DNA of 64,000 bases from Brachionus manjavacas (GCA_019054805.1 JAHQIY010000007.1:6267501-6331500), one strand, 5' to 3'; counted from the stretch's first letter, positions 35,866 to 47,240 are shown. The notes: generated by a model from the sequence alone, not told the origin. Numbers and translations are program-made.

Positions 35866-36564
35866 CTACTCTTTTTTGGCCGGCTTGGCAGCTGGAGCAG
35901 CCTTGGTTCGTTGGGCGCGCATCAAAGCACTAGCGCGTCTCAGAGCAGCCATTTTCAGGTCCTTTCGGTATTTGGTCTTGCGTAGAGTGTTTCTGATCTT
36001 GTTCAACACGCGTCTGGGACCAGAGGAGGTCTTGAAGCTGACTGTGTTCACATTTTTGACCGGCTTGTTTCTGAAACTGGTCTTTCGAGTGGTCAACACA
36101 ACGCCATCGCCCTCTTGGGTCGGAGCAACTCCGACAGTTTTTTGCTGAACCAGGCCGCTAAATCGGAACGAGTTTTTGCCTTTCAAGTTGTTTGGCTCCT
36201 GAATTACAGAAAATTTAAAACATTTTGAAACAAAAAATTTTTAAAAGCCCTCATATTAGTCTTGAATGGAATATCAGCATCTCAAGTGTACAAAACTCTT
36301 TATGATCGCTACTACCAAAATGATCTAATCACAGGGCTTTTGAGCAGCAAAAAAATTTCCTTCATAAAAAATAGAGTTTCTTCATTAAGGATGCGTGCAT
36401 CCTTAAGTTCGCTACTACCAAATTAATTTTTAATCTTCAGGAATCAAAGAAAAAGAACAAAAAAAAGGAAACGTACATACAGTTGTGAATGTTTGGCCAT
36501 GAGCGCCCTTGAGCAAAAAGGCCGAGTTGTTCCTTACAAGCATCCATTGCAAGTGCGAAGACAT
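35866..36564 (-). CDS. RPL28: 60S ribosomal protein eL28 (2 exons)
   Basis: Exon 1 is 36564-36481 (28 codons), the intron is 36480-36199 (282 nt, GT..AG, phase 0), and exon 2 is 36198-35866; 138 residues in total (human RPL28 has 137). The start reads MSSHLQWMLVRNNSAFLLK, and the exon junction gives TT then EPNNLKGKNSFRFSGL, a strongly conserved part of eL28. KTVGV, the basic middle, KYRKDLKMAALRRASALMRAQ and a lysine/alanine tail follow. It is a structural protein of the large ribosomal subunit in the cytoplasm. G+C content is far above its flanks, as expected for a highly expressed gene. A poly(A) signal (aataaa on the minus strand) lies at 35829-35824, 37 bases after the stop. An acceptor-like tttttag about 25 bases before the ATG may be a 5' UTR intron or a leader trans-splice site. 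Confidence 0.97.
36199..36480 (-). other. RPL28 intron with palindrome and direct repeat
   Basis: The intron is five times longer than most others here. It holds a perfect palindrome with 10-nt arms and a 2-nt loop at 36385-36406, and the 13-mer cgctactaccaaa twice (36307-36319 and 36410-36422). Ribosomal-protein introns often host snoRNAs, but I see no clear C/D or H/ACA box pair, so an RNA gene is not called. Confidence 0.5.
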
Positions 36565-36599
36565 TTTGAACTCTGGTTAGATTGTGTCTAAAAATAAAA

Positions 36600-37085
36600 G
36601 GAACATTGCTTTAGTAAGTGCCCAATGCGGCAAAGAAAAAAGCTTAAAGCAAATGATTTCAATTTTTAGTTTCATATTTTTGATCGCTTTGCTTGCAATG
36701 CAAATCGAGAACACGTTTTGAACAAAAATAAATTTTAAGCTTTTGAGAAAGTATATGCATTGGAGTTGGTTTTTATAAAATAATTTTCAATATGAGAATT
36801 TTCTACGCGAGAAACTGATTTTTAAAATCAGTTGGTGAAAAAATTTATTTTTGTCTTAAAATTTGAATAAAGTTTAAATAGCAAGAGAATTGACCCTTCA
36901 GGTTTTTAGTGAGCAAATTTTTTCAACACTCATTTGGCAACATATTTAAGTCTAGACTTAAAAATTAAATCCAGGATTTCACTCTGAGCTAATTAATCTA
37001 AAAAAAACTCTGATTTAATTTAGTAAAAAAATTTGCCATAAAAAAACAATCTCTTAATTAAAGCCTGGCCACTTTGAATTCAAGT
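36600..37085. other. Upstream flank of RPL28
   Basis: AT-rich, no gene. Probably contains the RPL28 promoter in its first part. Confidence 0.5.
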
Positions 37086-37357
37086 ATGATGAAAAAATTG
37101 GTTGTCTTGTTGGTTCTGGTCACCGCAGCTCGAAAAAAAACATTTTTACATTTTAATGAAAAATTTAATGATCAGAAAAAATTTTATTATTTACTATAAA
37201 ATTTTGTAATTTTATTTTCTAATTTTTCTTAAAGAAATTACAGGATTTTTTATATTTGGCCCAAACATTAGCCTCGAATTTACAAATAATAAAATATGAT
37301 CATGAACTCACAAAAATATGCTCTGAAGATGCCAAAAGGAAAGAAAATTTATTTTGA
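37086..37357 (+). pseudogene. Candidate small secreted-protein gene, broken or mis-read
   Basis: An ATG at 37086 opens 37 codons that begin like a signal peptide (MMKKLVVLLVLVTAAR). A second open block, 37244-37357 (DFLYLAQTLASNLQII then KYDHELTKICSEDAK), starts right after an acceptor-like aaattacag and ends in TGA. A donor gtaatt at 37206 would give a 38-nt intron, but the first frame stops at 37197, just before it. One base difference in an A-run would allow joining. It may be a real gene with a sequence error, a decayed gene, or chance. Confidence 0.25.
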
Positions 37358-40300
37358 ATATAAAAAAGTATTTATCTCTATCAAATACACTTTCTAAATC
37401 TCAGTATACAAAAAAAAATTAAGCAATTTTATTCATTATTTTTTCTGAACTAAATTTCTTAACTAACCTTACCTATACCTAACGGACCCCTCTATTTTAT
37501 TAAAAATATATTTTGAAAGCAACTTTTTGCTATCGGATAGCATGAAAAAATAACTAATATAAAAATAGATTGTCAAATGAATCTAGAATTTAATATAAGC
37601 GCTCAATATAGGTATGCATCTTTTCTTTATTCTATCTTTAGGAGTATTTTATTCAGTGGCGTACCTTCCCCCTAAAAACTGTGATTTTTTTTTTGAACAT
37701 GGTCATGACATATTTTGGTCGAAACGTTTTATTAAGGAAGTTCACCCAACCAATTCAAATAATAAAAATATTTATTTAATGGTTTTATTTAATTTTAATA
37801 GAGGCAAAAAAATTAATCAAATTATCAACTAACAAATTTAAGAGTTCACACGAGTGAATGTGAATTATTGCCAGGTTAGTCGTAGGTATATTTGGCTGAT
37901 TGTAGAGCGAAGCATAGATTCTATGCTATTTTGGTGTTAAATTTTGATGAGTTTTTTTAAATAAATGGAAGGATTTTCCGAAAAAAATCTGGAGGAATTT
38001 TATTTCACCCTAAGGGTATGAACGCTATCCCACTAGTTTTATTAGAGAATAAACCTTTTTAAGTACTTTTTTATGTAAACATATTTTTTTATAGAAAACT
38101 TTAATTTTTATAATTGAAAATTAAAATTTCAAATGGTCTTTTATTTTCATGATCTTTAATTAAAATTGGTTTAATATTTAGTGATTTGTTTATAACAGAG
38201 CATTTTATCAGAATATAAAAATGGTAGACCAAAATAAAGCAAAAAGGGTTCAATGTGAACCGTAAAAGATTCTTCAAGTTTAAAAAAATTGTTTTCAGAA
38301 ATTGTAATGAAGTTATTATTTTGAATGTTTTTTTTTAACAAAATGTATTTTGAAAATTTGTAATTGTATTATTTAAATTGTATGTTAAATCTAAAATATT
38401 AGTAGGTCTAACAAATAATTCAAGTATAATTATAAGCAAGAAATTTTGGAAATTATCATGAAAATTCTGTAATTCAAATTTAGACCTGATTTTTAAGGCT
38501 TGTATTATTCAAAGAAAATAGATCTTTTAAAAGCCTTTATTACAACTACTTTATTGGAAGATTTGGAAAATAATCTCAATAGGAAGTTTTAATTATTGCT
38601 CAAATATTTCCTTTCAATTTAAACAATTGATTATATGTTTTTTTAGGAGTTAGCTCTGCTTACTGAAGTTGTTAGTAATTTTTATCAGTTTCTTTTTAAT
38701 GCATTTGATTAAACTAATGACTTGTTCATCTTTTAAATTCGTTTAGACCAGAATTAATCAAATAAATAAATAATGTGATTAAACACTGCTGAAAGGAGAT
38801 AAACATTTATTAGCTTTAACCGAAATTAGATTAGAGAAGTAAGCATTTCTAACCCTTTGCTTTTGATTTTAGTTAAATCAGGAGAGTTTTCTGCTACCAT
38901 CATTATGAATTCATTCAACTGATGAAATTTAAAATCACTTCTCTTATTTTTTCAAAAAGAATAATATCGATTCTAATAATAATAATAAAATATATTCGAT
39001 TTCAACAAAATATTGAAAGCTTTATTACAAATATTTTCATAATTTTTCATTTTAAATTAATTGAAAAAAAAATCGAAATTGAATTAAAGTTATAACTAAA
39101 TGATAAATTAATTGAAAATAACTAGCCTGAATTTTTAAATATTGGAATTAAAATCCAAAATACTGAAATATTTAGCTGGCAAATTGACGTCAGAAATTCA
39201 AAAAAAAAGAATAAAGTTAGAGGCCAAAAATTCAAATTTTTTGAGTTATAATGCGGGGATAAAAATTAGAATCAAACAAAAAATTTAAAAATAATTTTTG
39301 ATGATTAAAAAAATTAGATTCTAGATGGTTTAATTTTTTGTGTTTGAATAACAAAATGTATCTACTGTTGAAACGATTTCATTGTCTGACAAAAAAAGAA
39401 GTCTTGAAAAATATTATTAAATAAAATCAATTATTTTTCATCTAATGTAATAATAGAATTATTTTTAAATTTTCGGAAAAAAAAATTAGACAATAAATAC
39501 ATTTCAATAAATTATTTTATTAAATTAAGGTAAAACGCTAAGATATCTAAATTTATTTATTATGCATCCAATTTTCTGATTGATTTTATAAAGTAAGTAT
39601 TTATCTCTTTTCTTAGATTAACTAATTCCCAGATCACAATTTACTTTATTATTATTTCTCAAATAAATTTAAAAATCAAAATACATAAAAAAATGTCATT
39701 CAATATTTTCCAAAAAGACAATTGAAACCATAAAAAAATTGAATTTTGTTATACTATCTTTATCTTTGTATTTTTTTCTATTTAATTTTACCCTGTGTTT
39801 TTGTTTCATATCGCCCATGAGTCACGAGAAATAAAATTAAAAAAAATTCAATCAAATCAAATGATAAAGAAATTTTATGGTAATTAAATATTTTTTTATA
39901 TTAAATAATTGTATAAAGACCGTTAGTTTTTACTTGTAACTAAAAATTTGGAAATTTTTCCTTTTCTTAATAAATGTATAAATTTAATTTAATTTTTACT
40001 AGCTAAAATAATAAATATTTGAAATTATAAAAATTTTTAAAAAGAAATCGAAAAAAAAAAGATTATTAACCGGAAAATATTTTTGGTGTTTTATCAAAAA
40101 TTTTTTACGAAATTTATTCAAAAATATGGTTCGAAAAAATGACGAAAAATTTGTGAATCTTCAACTTTATTTTTTCGATGGCTGTTTTCGTAAGATTATT
40201 GATTTTTTTCGCTTTTTTAAATGACTGGACATTTTTAACTAACTTAAATTGTTTTTATCAAAGCTTTAGTAGTAGTTCAGAAAAAAAAAAACAAAAAAAT

Positions 40301-41372
40301 TTCGTTTTTTAAAATTTTTTCTTTTTAATTCTAGATTGAAGATTATAAGATTATAATACTCTAAGATCTTTTATTTTTCTTGCTTTTATTTAAATTTAAA
40401 GTGGACTCTTATGATTAAAAATGCTTTATTCATTTATTTTTAAATGGTATAAAGCATAAATACCATTTATGAAAGATAACGACAGACTTGCCCAAAAGTC
40501 TGAAAAAAATTTATTTCCAAGTCTTTGAAATAAATGTGGCCAACTTAATAACTACATGAAACAAAAAAATCGAGTCAATTTTTTTTTTAAATTTTTATTT
40601 GAATTTTTACCGTTCCATGCAGTAAAAATTCAAAATTAATCCTGATTGAGTCAAATATGCTTATGACTTTAAAACAGTTTTGGATAAGAATTTGAGCGTA
40701 CCTTAACGGTAGAAAGTGAGAAGGTACAAAAGATGGGTATAGCTTTTCAGTGATAAAGACAATGGTGAAGGATTTCAAAGAACAGCGGCGTTTCGGCAGA
40801 AATGTTGAAAGTTGAAGAACTTGGGACCCTAGTAGAAATATTACACAGTCTTTACAGCAATAGAAGAAAATCAAGAACGATATCTGATCTTTTAAAAATT
40901 TTATAAGATTTGGTAAGAATAAACAATTTTTAAAAGAATTTTCATTTTGAAAATTTGATTTTTTCCATGCAATATAAGATCTCAAAAAGAAATAGCTCAA
41001 GATATGTTAAAAATCATGAATCAAATCATAGATTTTATATTTATTCAAAAATAAATCAGAATATATCAATTTTTATTAATTTAGAAAAAAAACAATCTGT
41101 AAACAATGAAAAAGTAGGTGAATCCAAATGAAGATCTTTTAGTATATTTAAATTAATGATAACTATTGTCTAAGGGAAATTTGTTATTTTTTAAAATTAA
41201 AAGTTTTTCATTTACTTCGCTTATATTCAATATAAAATTCAAAAAATGTGTTACTTGATATAAAATTCGTTTTTTCAAAATTTTAGAAGGAATAGTAAAA
41301 TAAGGACTCTGACATTTTTATTTCAAGAAATTTTATTCCATTTTTTATTTAATTTTGAAAATTAAATCTTCA
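37358..41372. other. Long AT-rich region without recognisable genes
   Basis: The open stretches here (for example 37614-37832 on plus and 40587-41000 on minus) are leucine/phenylalanine/lysine-rich without recognisable motifs. A single copy of the inverted-repeat terminal motif lies at 39327-39380. Otherwise I see nothing to annotate. Confidence 0.5.
39327..39380 (+). repeat. Solo end of the 1111-1795 inverted-repeat family
   Basis: ggtttaattttttgtg, then acaaaatgtatctactg and gttgaaa match the left arm at 1111-1165 with a few differences. No partner arm is found nearby. Confidence 0.6.
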
Positions 41373-41520
41373 ATTTTATCTGGTGTTGAGTTACAGTTTT
41401 TGTGTTGCCATTAATAAGTTTTTGTGTCTCTTTGGTGATCGGAACTTTGATACCATCGCTATTTGCAAATAATATATGTGCCTTTTTAAAATACCCGTTA
41501 AATGCCTGATGGAATCACTA
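41373..41520 (-). pseudogene. Coding-like minus-strand fragment
   Basis: One frame is open for about 48 codons with a balanced composition: FNGYFKKAHILFANSDGIK then VPITKETQKLINGN. It is preceded by two stops and another open piece (GENVIEAFICIQNSCE). There is no start and no known motif. It might be an exon or a transposon scrap. Confidence 0.25.
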
Positions 41521-42561
41521 TTCACATGAATTTTGAATGCAAATGAATGCTTCTATGACATTTTCTCCAGAGAACCTTGTGGTATAGATGAATTAAATAA
41601 AATACATTTTAAATATTAATCATTTATATTTAAAATAAATACAATAAACTAAAAGAAATATTTTAAATTGCTAATTTTTAATTTATTCATAAAAAGATAG
41701 TAATGAAGATGCCTTTTGCTTCAAGTAAAAAAACAGAAAAGTGATGATTCTATTTTATGTTTTATTTTTTAATATGTATTAATATAAAGGAAAAAAATGT
41801 TTTGGTTTCGCTATTTTAATAAAAATTCATCTAAATAAGAAGCAGGTGCAGCCAGTCGGGTCTGGAGCAGAGTCCTGGTTTATGGTTTCGGGTAAGCAGA
41901 AGGTAAGGGTCTTTTTAATAAATTAGTTTTAATTATAATATAGGGGTTTATTTTTATTAAAACAGCGGTGTTTTTTTTTAAATTAGTAGAAAAGAAAAAT
42001 TTTGGACCTAATATAAATATGGAAGTAAAATATAAAATTTTTTATTTTATTTTTGATCATCAAAAATTCTAAAAATACTTTATACTTTATAATCGTTGCT
42101 TTAATTATAATAATTATCAAATTTTTGAAATTAATTTATCAAAAAAAATTTTATTTAAATACTTTAAATTAAAGAAAGCAACATAGTTATATTAATGAAA
42201 GATCTGATCTAAATTGTATTTCGAATTTGTTTGTGAGCCAACCTTTGAGTAATTTTTATGTATTTTTTAAAATATTGCTGACTTAGAAAACCTACAAATC
42301 TATTGCTTGAGAAGATTAGAATTCAATCTAGAATTATGAAAATGAAATAGTAATCGTTTTATTGCAAGTTAAATTTTTGACAGCTTGACAGATTGAAGTA
42401 ATCTTAGATTTTATTTTTCTTGTATATTTAAAGTGCAAAAAATGGTAATTTAAAGATAAGAAAGATCGGTTTTGAAATTCAGTGAAATTCAGTACAAAAT
42501 GATAAAAAAACAGAAAAAAATGTAAAAAAATTGAATAATTTTTTATCTAAAGGTTTTAACT
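41521..42561. other. AT-rich intergenic DNA with one shared repeat word
   Basis: A roughly 40-bp GC-richer stretch at 41857-41895 matches the reverse complement of 3590-3628 (both with gagcagag(t/c)cctggttta). Otherwise featureless. Confidence 0.45.
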
Positions 42562-42758
42562 CAGTTCTGTAAATGCAACATAGTGCAACATTTAAAGTTG
42601 CATCGAAAATCAAGGTCTGCTAAATTTGCAGAGTTTATCAGATATTTAATTTCAATATAATCAAGCCTAGTAAATTTTGCAGAGATTTTGCAAACCAATA
42701 ACAGATTTGACAATTGATGCAACTCCGAATGTTGCACCATGCTGTATTCACAGAGCTA
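42562..42758. mobile_element. Small inverted-repeat element (MITE-like)
   Basis: Arms of about 42 nt, 42562-42603 and 42716-42758, are imperfect inverted copies sharing tgcaacat, gtgcaacatt and agttgcat. The interior holds two diverged direct copies of a motif containing aaatttgcagag (near 42612 and 42663). No reading frame. Flanks do not show a clear target duplication. Confidence 0.55.
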
Positions 42759-43039
42759 GTTTTGAACTTTTAGAAAAAAATTTATTTAATTTTTTACATT
42801 TTGTTCTGTTCTTTTGTACTTAACTTCATAAAGCCGAAAGATCATCTATAAAAATAATCTTAATAAAATCTCTCTTTAATTCGAAGCAATACTTTAATTT
42901 TTAAACTAAAATTGAAATAACTAAATTAAAATTTTAATAGTGAACTTTAAAACAGAAAAGGATAATACTGCAGTTTACTACTACTACTATACTACTAATA
43001 TCCAAACACTGGAAAACAACCTTATACCATCAGTAGTAT

Positions 43040-43350
43040 CATTTTATGATACAGGAGACCAATGGATTTCTTAACGAGACGATGTTGGATTAAATAGAGC
43101 TCATTCTTTGAATGATTGCTTTAAAGAGCACAATATAGAGATTCTACCATGGTGCACCACATCACCGGATCCCAATCCAACAGAAAATTTATGTTCATTA
43201 ATGGATGCCAAATTTCCCATTACAGGATAGCTTTAATTAAAAATCTAAAAAAAGAAGTTCATCATAGCGAGTGGCTGAAAATTCCGCGAAATTCGCGCGA
43301 AACCAAATCGAGTCGATACCAAGAAATCTTTTGGCTTGCTATAAAGCTGA
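43040..43350 (+). pseudogene. Tc1/mariner transposase C-terminal remnant
   Basis: In the frame starting near 43115 it reads KEHNIEILPWC, then SPDPNPTENLCSLMDAKF. This corresponds to the third catalytic block of Tc1 transposases (usually SPDLNPIENLW). A stop follows after about a dozen codons. The overlapping ATG frame 43149-43355 is out of phase with it. Confidence 0.6.
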
Positions 43351-43359
43351 AGTAAATTT

Positions 43360-44188
43360 AAATACTTTTGCAACGTTTTTTTTAATAATTACATTGTTAT
43401 TAATGAAACAAAAAAAAATATTTTTTTTGGTAAAATAATTAAGCTTTTAATAAATAAAATTTTTTAATTTGATTATCCAAATGATGATTTTTTTTATTTT
43501 CATTTGACAATTTAACCGTTGATATGACGGGTTAATATGCGTCCTTTCTTAACTTTCCCTTTTATTTAAAAAAAAAAATTTCAAACAAAATTTTGTTGAT
43601 AATAACAATTACAGTTAAATTCGAAAATTTATCCGAAAATAAATTTTAAAAAAAATTTGTTTACTGAGGAGTCATTTTGTAAATTCCAGATGAGTAAAAA
43701 TGTGCGTCCGTTACCATAAAAATTGGCTGAATCCGACTAGTTATTAGATCTAATTTATTTTTTTGGAATTAGAAAAAAAGAGAAAAAATTTAAAACATTT
43801 ATTATTTTAGAACTAAATTAATTAAAAATTAAAAGAATAATTCATTTTTAAAAATCTTATTAATAAATTTTTCAAACAAAAAAAAATCAAATTATAATAC
43901 AATTTTACCAAAAAAGTAACCAATTTTAACTATTTGTTTTTTTTTAATTTAAAAGATTTTTAGAAGCTTTGATTTTTAGCAAAGATTTCTTTTTGCTACA
44001 AAAGAAAAACCTCAAATTTATTGTCTTTGTTGACGAATATACACATACATATATTAAGCTTGAAATTTTTTATTGCAATGAAAAAAAATAAATAGAAAAA
44101 GCATAAAATATTATAAAAGTTATTTTAGCTTGAAACCTTGTTTTTTAGGAAAATTTCAATCTTAATTATAATTTTTGATATTTGAAAA
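43360..44188. other. AT-rich upstream region of CLINT1
   Basis: No gene seen. Low G+C with several long A or T runs. Confidence 0.5.
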
Positions 44189-44326
44189 ATGTCAACATCA
44201 TCAGTTTTTCAATGGGTTTATGTACCAAAATATGGCTCCGTAAAAAAATCTCACGGGGCAAAAGTTTATGCTTTAAAATTCATCCAAGGCAAAATAATAA
44301 CTACACTGATTTTTGCTAGAATTTAG
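44189..44326 (+). CDS. 45-codon ORF just upstream of CLINT1 (possible uORF or small gene)
   Basis: ATG at 44189 to TAG at 44324-44326, ending 84 bases before the CLINT1 start and in a different frame. Residues are mixed and less AT-driven than chance ORFs here (FQWVYVPKYGSVKKSHG, then VYALKFIQGK). There is no signal peptide and no known motif. If it is part of the CLINT1 transcript, it would act as an upstream ORF; if CLINT1 is trans-spliced at the cag directly before its ATG (44399-44404), it would belong to a separate transcript. Confidence 0.3.
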   Translation: MSTSSVFQWVYVPKYGSVKKSHGAKVYALKFIQGKIITTLIFARI

Positions 44327-44410
44327 TTTCAGATTTTTATAAATTTTATTTGTTTTTATTATTATTTTTTTAAAACGATTGAACTCTTATCATTTTGCTG
44401 ACAGCTCGAA

Positions 44411-46123
44411 ATGGATTCCATTACGAACTTTTTACCAATGTGGAAAATCAAGGAACTCAAGGATAAAGTGTACGAACTAAAAATAGCTTTCTTGCTTTTA
44501 ATTTTTTACTTAAGGACCAATGTGGTCATGAACTATACTGAAGTAGAGGTAAAAGTGCGCGAGGCAACCAATGATGAGGCCTGGGGTCCACATGGTACAT
44601 TGATGCAAGAAATAGCCCAGTACACCTTGACCTATGAGCACTATTCGGAAGTGATGGGAATGCTGTGGAAGCGAATGTTCCAAGAGAACAAAGAAAATTG
44701 GCGTATTGTCTACAAATCACTTCTTTTATTGACTTATTTGCTGAAAAATGGCTCGGAAAAATGTGTCACAAGTGCCAGAGAACATCTTTATGACCTGCGA
44801 AGCTTGGAAACATTTGCTTACGTGGATGAAAATGGAAAAGACCAGGGCATAAATGTTAGAATCAAAGTGAAAGAAATAATCGAGCTTGTTCAAGATGACG
44901 AACGCATCAGAGAGGAACGAAAGAAGGCCAAGAAAAATAGGGAAAAATTTTCCGGCTATTCTACCTCTTCGATGGGCTCTTTTGGCACTAGCAGCAGATC
45001 TTACAATGACTTCAGTTCTTTCTCGTCAAAAAGCCATGATTTAGACGACAAAGATTGGAGAAGTAATTCGCCCACATTTGGTGAAAAAATCAGCGATTTG
45101 AAGTCCAAAGTCAAAGACATTATTGAGACATCGACTAATCCAGACCCGGAATCCAAAAAAAAAACAACAGATTCCATCTACTCAGACTCAGATGAAGAAG
45201 CTAAAAAAAAAGCTGATCCTTTTTCCGATTTGTCCAAGCGCTCATCCATTTTCTCCAATCTGGATTCACCAAGCAAAACAAATGCCAAAGTTTCTGCGGT
45301 AAATATTATACATTCAAAAAGAAAAAAAAAATTAAATTTTTTTTTCCTTTAGGGCAATAAAACTACGACAAAATTAGAACCGATAAAATTGAATAAAAAT
45401 TTTGCCAAAAAGAAAACAGAAGAAAATAAATCAAATTCAAATCCTCAATTGCCAACAAAAACCATCGATCTGTTTGACTTTGGCGATAGTGAAGCATCAA
45501 AAAGTCAAAATAATCCAAAAACGGATGATGATTTTGCTGATTTTGGCGAATTTGTTTCCACTACGGTTCCAAAGCCAGAGCCGGCAACCCCTGCCAACAA
45601 CATAGATTTGTTCAACTTAGACTCAGTTCAGCACATGCCAGCAATTGTACCAGAAAAGCCTCCAAATGATGTTGACAATTTTTTCTCTTTTTCCTCTAAT
45701 CAGCAGCCTTCGACTGGTCAAGATCTTTTTTCGGTCTTTTCAGGTACTCCAACACAGATTCAAAGTTCGCTTACAATGCCAAACATCTCTTTAAGTCAGA
45801 ATTGGAGTCAGAATTTTGCTATACCTACTAATCAGCCGGCACCAGTCAGGTCAAGTGACAATGCCAAAAAAGTGACTAATACCAATTCAATTTGGGACAA
45901 ACTCGGTCAATCAGTTGACATAAACTTAGACAATTTAACTCCACATTCTAAGGGCTTGAGCAATAAAGGCAACCAAAATAGCGTTCCCTTGAAAGACTTG
46001 ATGGGCCAGAGCATTCAAAGTCCTAAGCTCATTTCAAATCCGTCTGTGTCACCTAATTCAGTGAATTCAAGCCAGAGCATCCAAATGAATTCAAACAATA
46101 ATGCTAATTTATTTGACTTCTAA
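44411..46123 (+). CDS. CLINT1: EpsinR / clathrin interactor 1 (3 exons)
   Basis: Exons 44411-44469, 44515-45298 and 45353-46123; introns of 45 and 54 nt. The product has 537 residues. The ENTH domain covers about residues 10-150 (MWKIKELKDKVTNVVMNY, VREATNDEAWGP, NWRIVYKSLLLLTYL, SAREHLYDLRSLE, KDQGINVR), very close to insect and vertebrate epsinR. It binds PI4P on trans-Golgi/endosome membranes and SNAREs such as Vti1b. The rest is an unfolded S/N/P-rich tail with ear-binding DFADFGEF (341-348) for AP-1 gamma/GGA, a clathrin box LFNLD (367-371), and a terminal LFDF. The first intron is inferred because removing 44470-44514 restores the family's continuous KVTNVV; without removal the frame stays open through 15 hydrophobic codons. 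The second intron ends at an in-frame TAG. Possible poly(A) signal aataaa near 46306. Confidence 0.95.
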
Positions 46124-46875
46124 AAAACTTAACCCAAAATTGTATATAATGAATGAGTTTAATTTGGTTAGTTTAATTTAATATTATACAAAAAACTAGC
46201 CGCATAACTAAAAGCCTTTTTTATTTGTTTGAGAAAAAAAGAAAAAATTTTCTTTTAGAGCTGAAATTTTATTCAATGATTGTTTAAATTAATTTTGTAT
46301 AATTTAATAAAATTAAAGAAAAAAAATTTAACATCATTTTTGAGTTAAACTATAAAATTGATAAAAAATCAAGAAAAACAGCGGTGCCAAAAAATGATGA
46401 ATTCACAATATTTTTCGTAAGTTATGGCCAATTCACAAGATATAAATAATGTAAAGCATTTAAAGATATATTTAGTTTAAAAAATATCTTAATATTCTTA
46501 AAAAACTTAATAAACTTAAAAAACAATGAAATGATTCAAGATAGGAAAAGTATAATTTGTAGCAGGTGCTACCAATATATTTTTAAATCATTATCTACAG
46601 GAAAAGTGAAAAACCACTAAGTGAATGAGAGCTTTATTTTAAAAAATAAATAATTTAAAATCAAGATTCAAAAAATGAATGCATCAGCAAAGAAAATTTT
46701 ATCTTTTATGAAAAATGTGACGCTTAAAAGATTAAGTCCTAAAATATCTAATTAACTAATATATCCTCAAATGTTTTACATTTTTGGAATTTTAATCTTT
46801 AATAAGGATAGCCATTTTATTAGATTTATAATATTTAAAAAAAAAAAATTAATTTAATAAATCGTTCTTTTTTCA
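46124..46875. other. CLINT1 3' flank
   Basis: AT-rich, includes the likely 3' UTR. No other gene. Confidence 0.5.
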
Positions 46876-46879
46876 TGAT

Positions 46880-47240
46880 TGATTCAAATGGTTTTTTGGA
46901 AAAAATTTTTTGAATTTCGCAAAACCAAAATCACCACTGGACAGATCTTCAAATTCTTGACATTGGCTTTTACAGAACAAATTAAGCTCAAAGATTCGAA
47001 AAGTTATATAGATTGGAAACTAAGAGGTGTTTGCCAATGACTCAGTTTGCATGAGACTGCAGAATGGTCAATTTTTTAGCAAGCAAGGAGATTAATTGCT
47101 CAAATTCAAGAACGCAAAAAGTTCTAAACAAGTAAAGCACCTTTGAAAAAGCACCAAAAACCCATAATTTAACAGTTTTCAAATGGTTTTTTTTGGAATG
47201 AATTTTTCGAATTTCGCAAAACCAAATTAACACTGGATTA
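46880..47240 (-). repeat. Lone diverged satellite monomer in opposite orientation
   Basis: Compared with the reverse complement of the 57-64 kb satellite, long parts line up: ttgac(t/a)ttggcttttacag, aagctcaaa, gaaaagttat, gactcagttt, (a)ttgctcaaattcaagaacgc then aaaaagtt, ctttgaaaaag, acagttttcaaa, tttcg(a/c)aaaaccaaa. The block aaaaccaaa..cactgg occurs at both ends (about 46920 and 47217), so slightly more than one monomer is present with a period near 297 bp. It is shorter and clearly diverged. Confidence 0.7.

Noticed and set aside
37614..37832. 72-codon ORF
   Set aside because: Hydrophobic start but then asparagine/lysine-rich AT translation, with no splice or homology support.
40587..41000. 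137-codon minus-strand ORF
   Set aside because: Long for this DNA but F/L/I/K-rich with no recognisable motif; kept out as unsupported rather than disproved.
43149..43355. 68-codon ORF starting MVHHITGSQSN
   Set aside because: Out of phase with the Tc1 C-terminal motif SPDPNPTENL encoded by the same bases in another frame.
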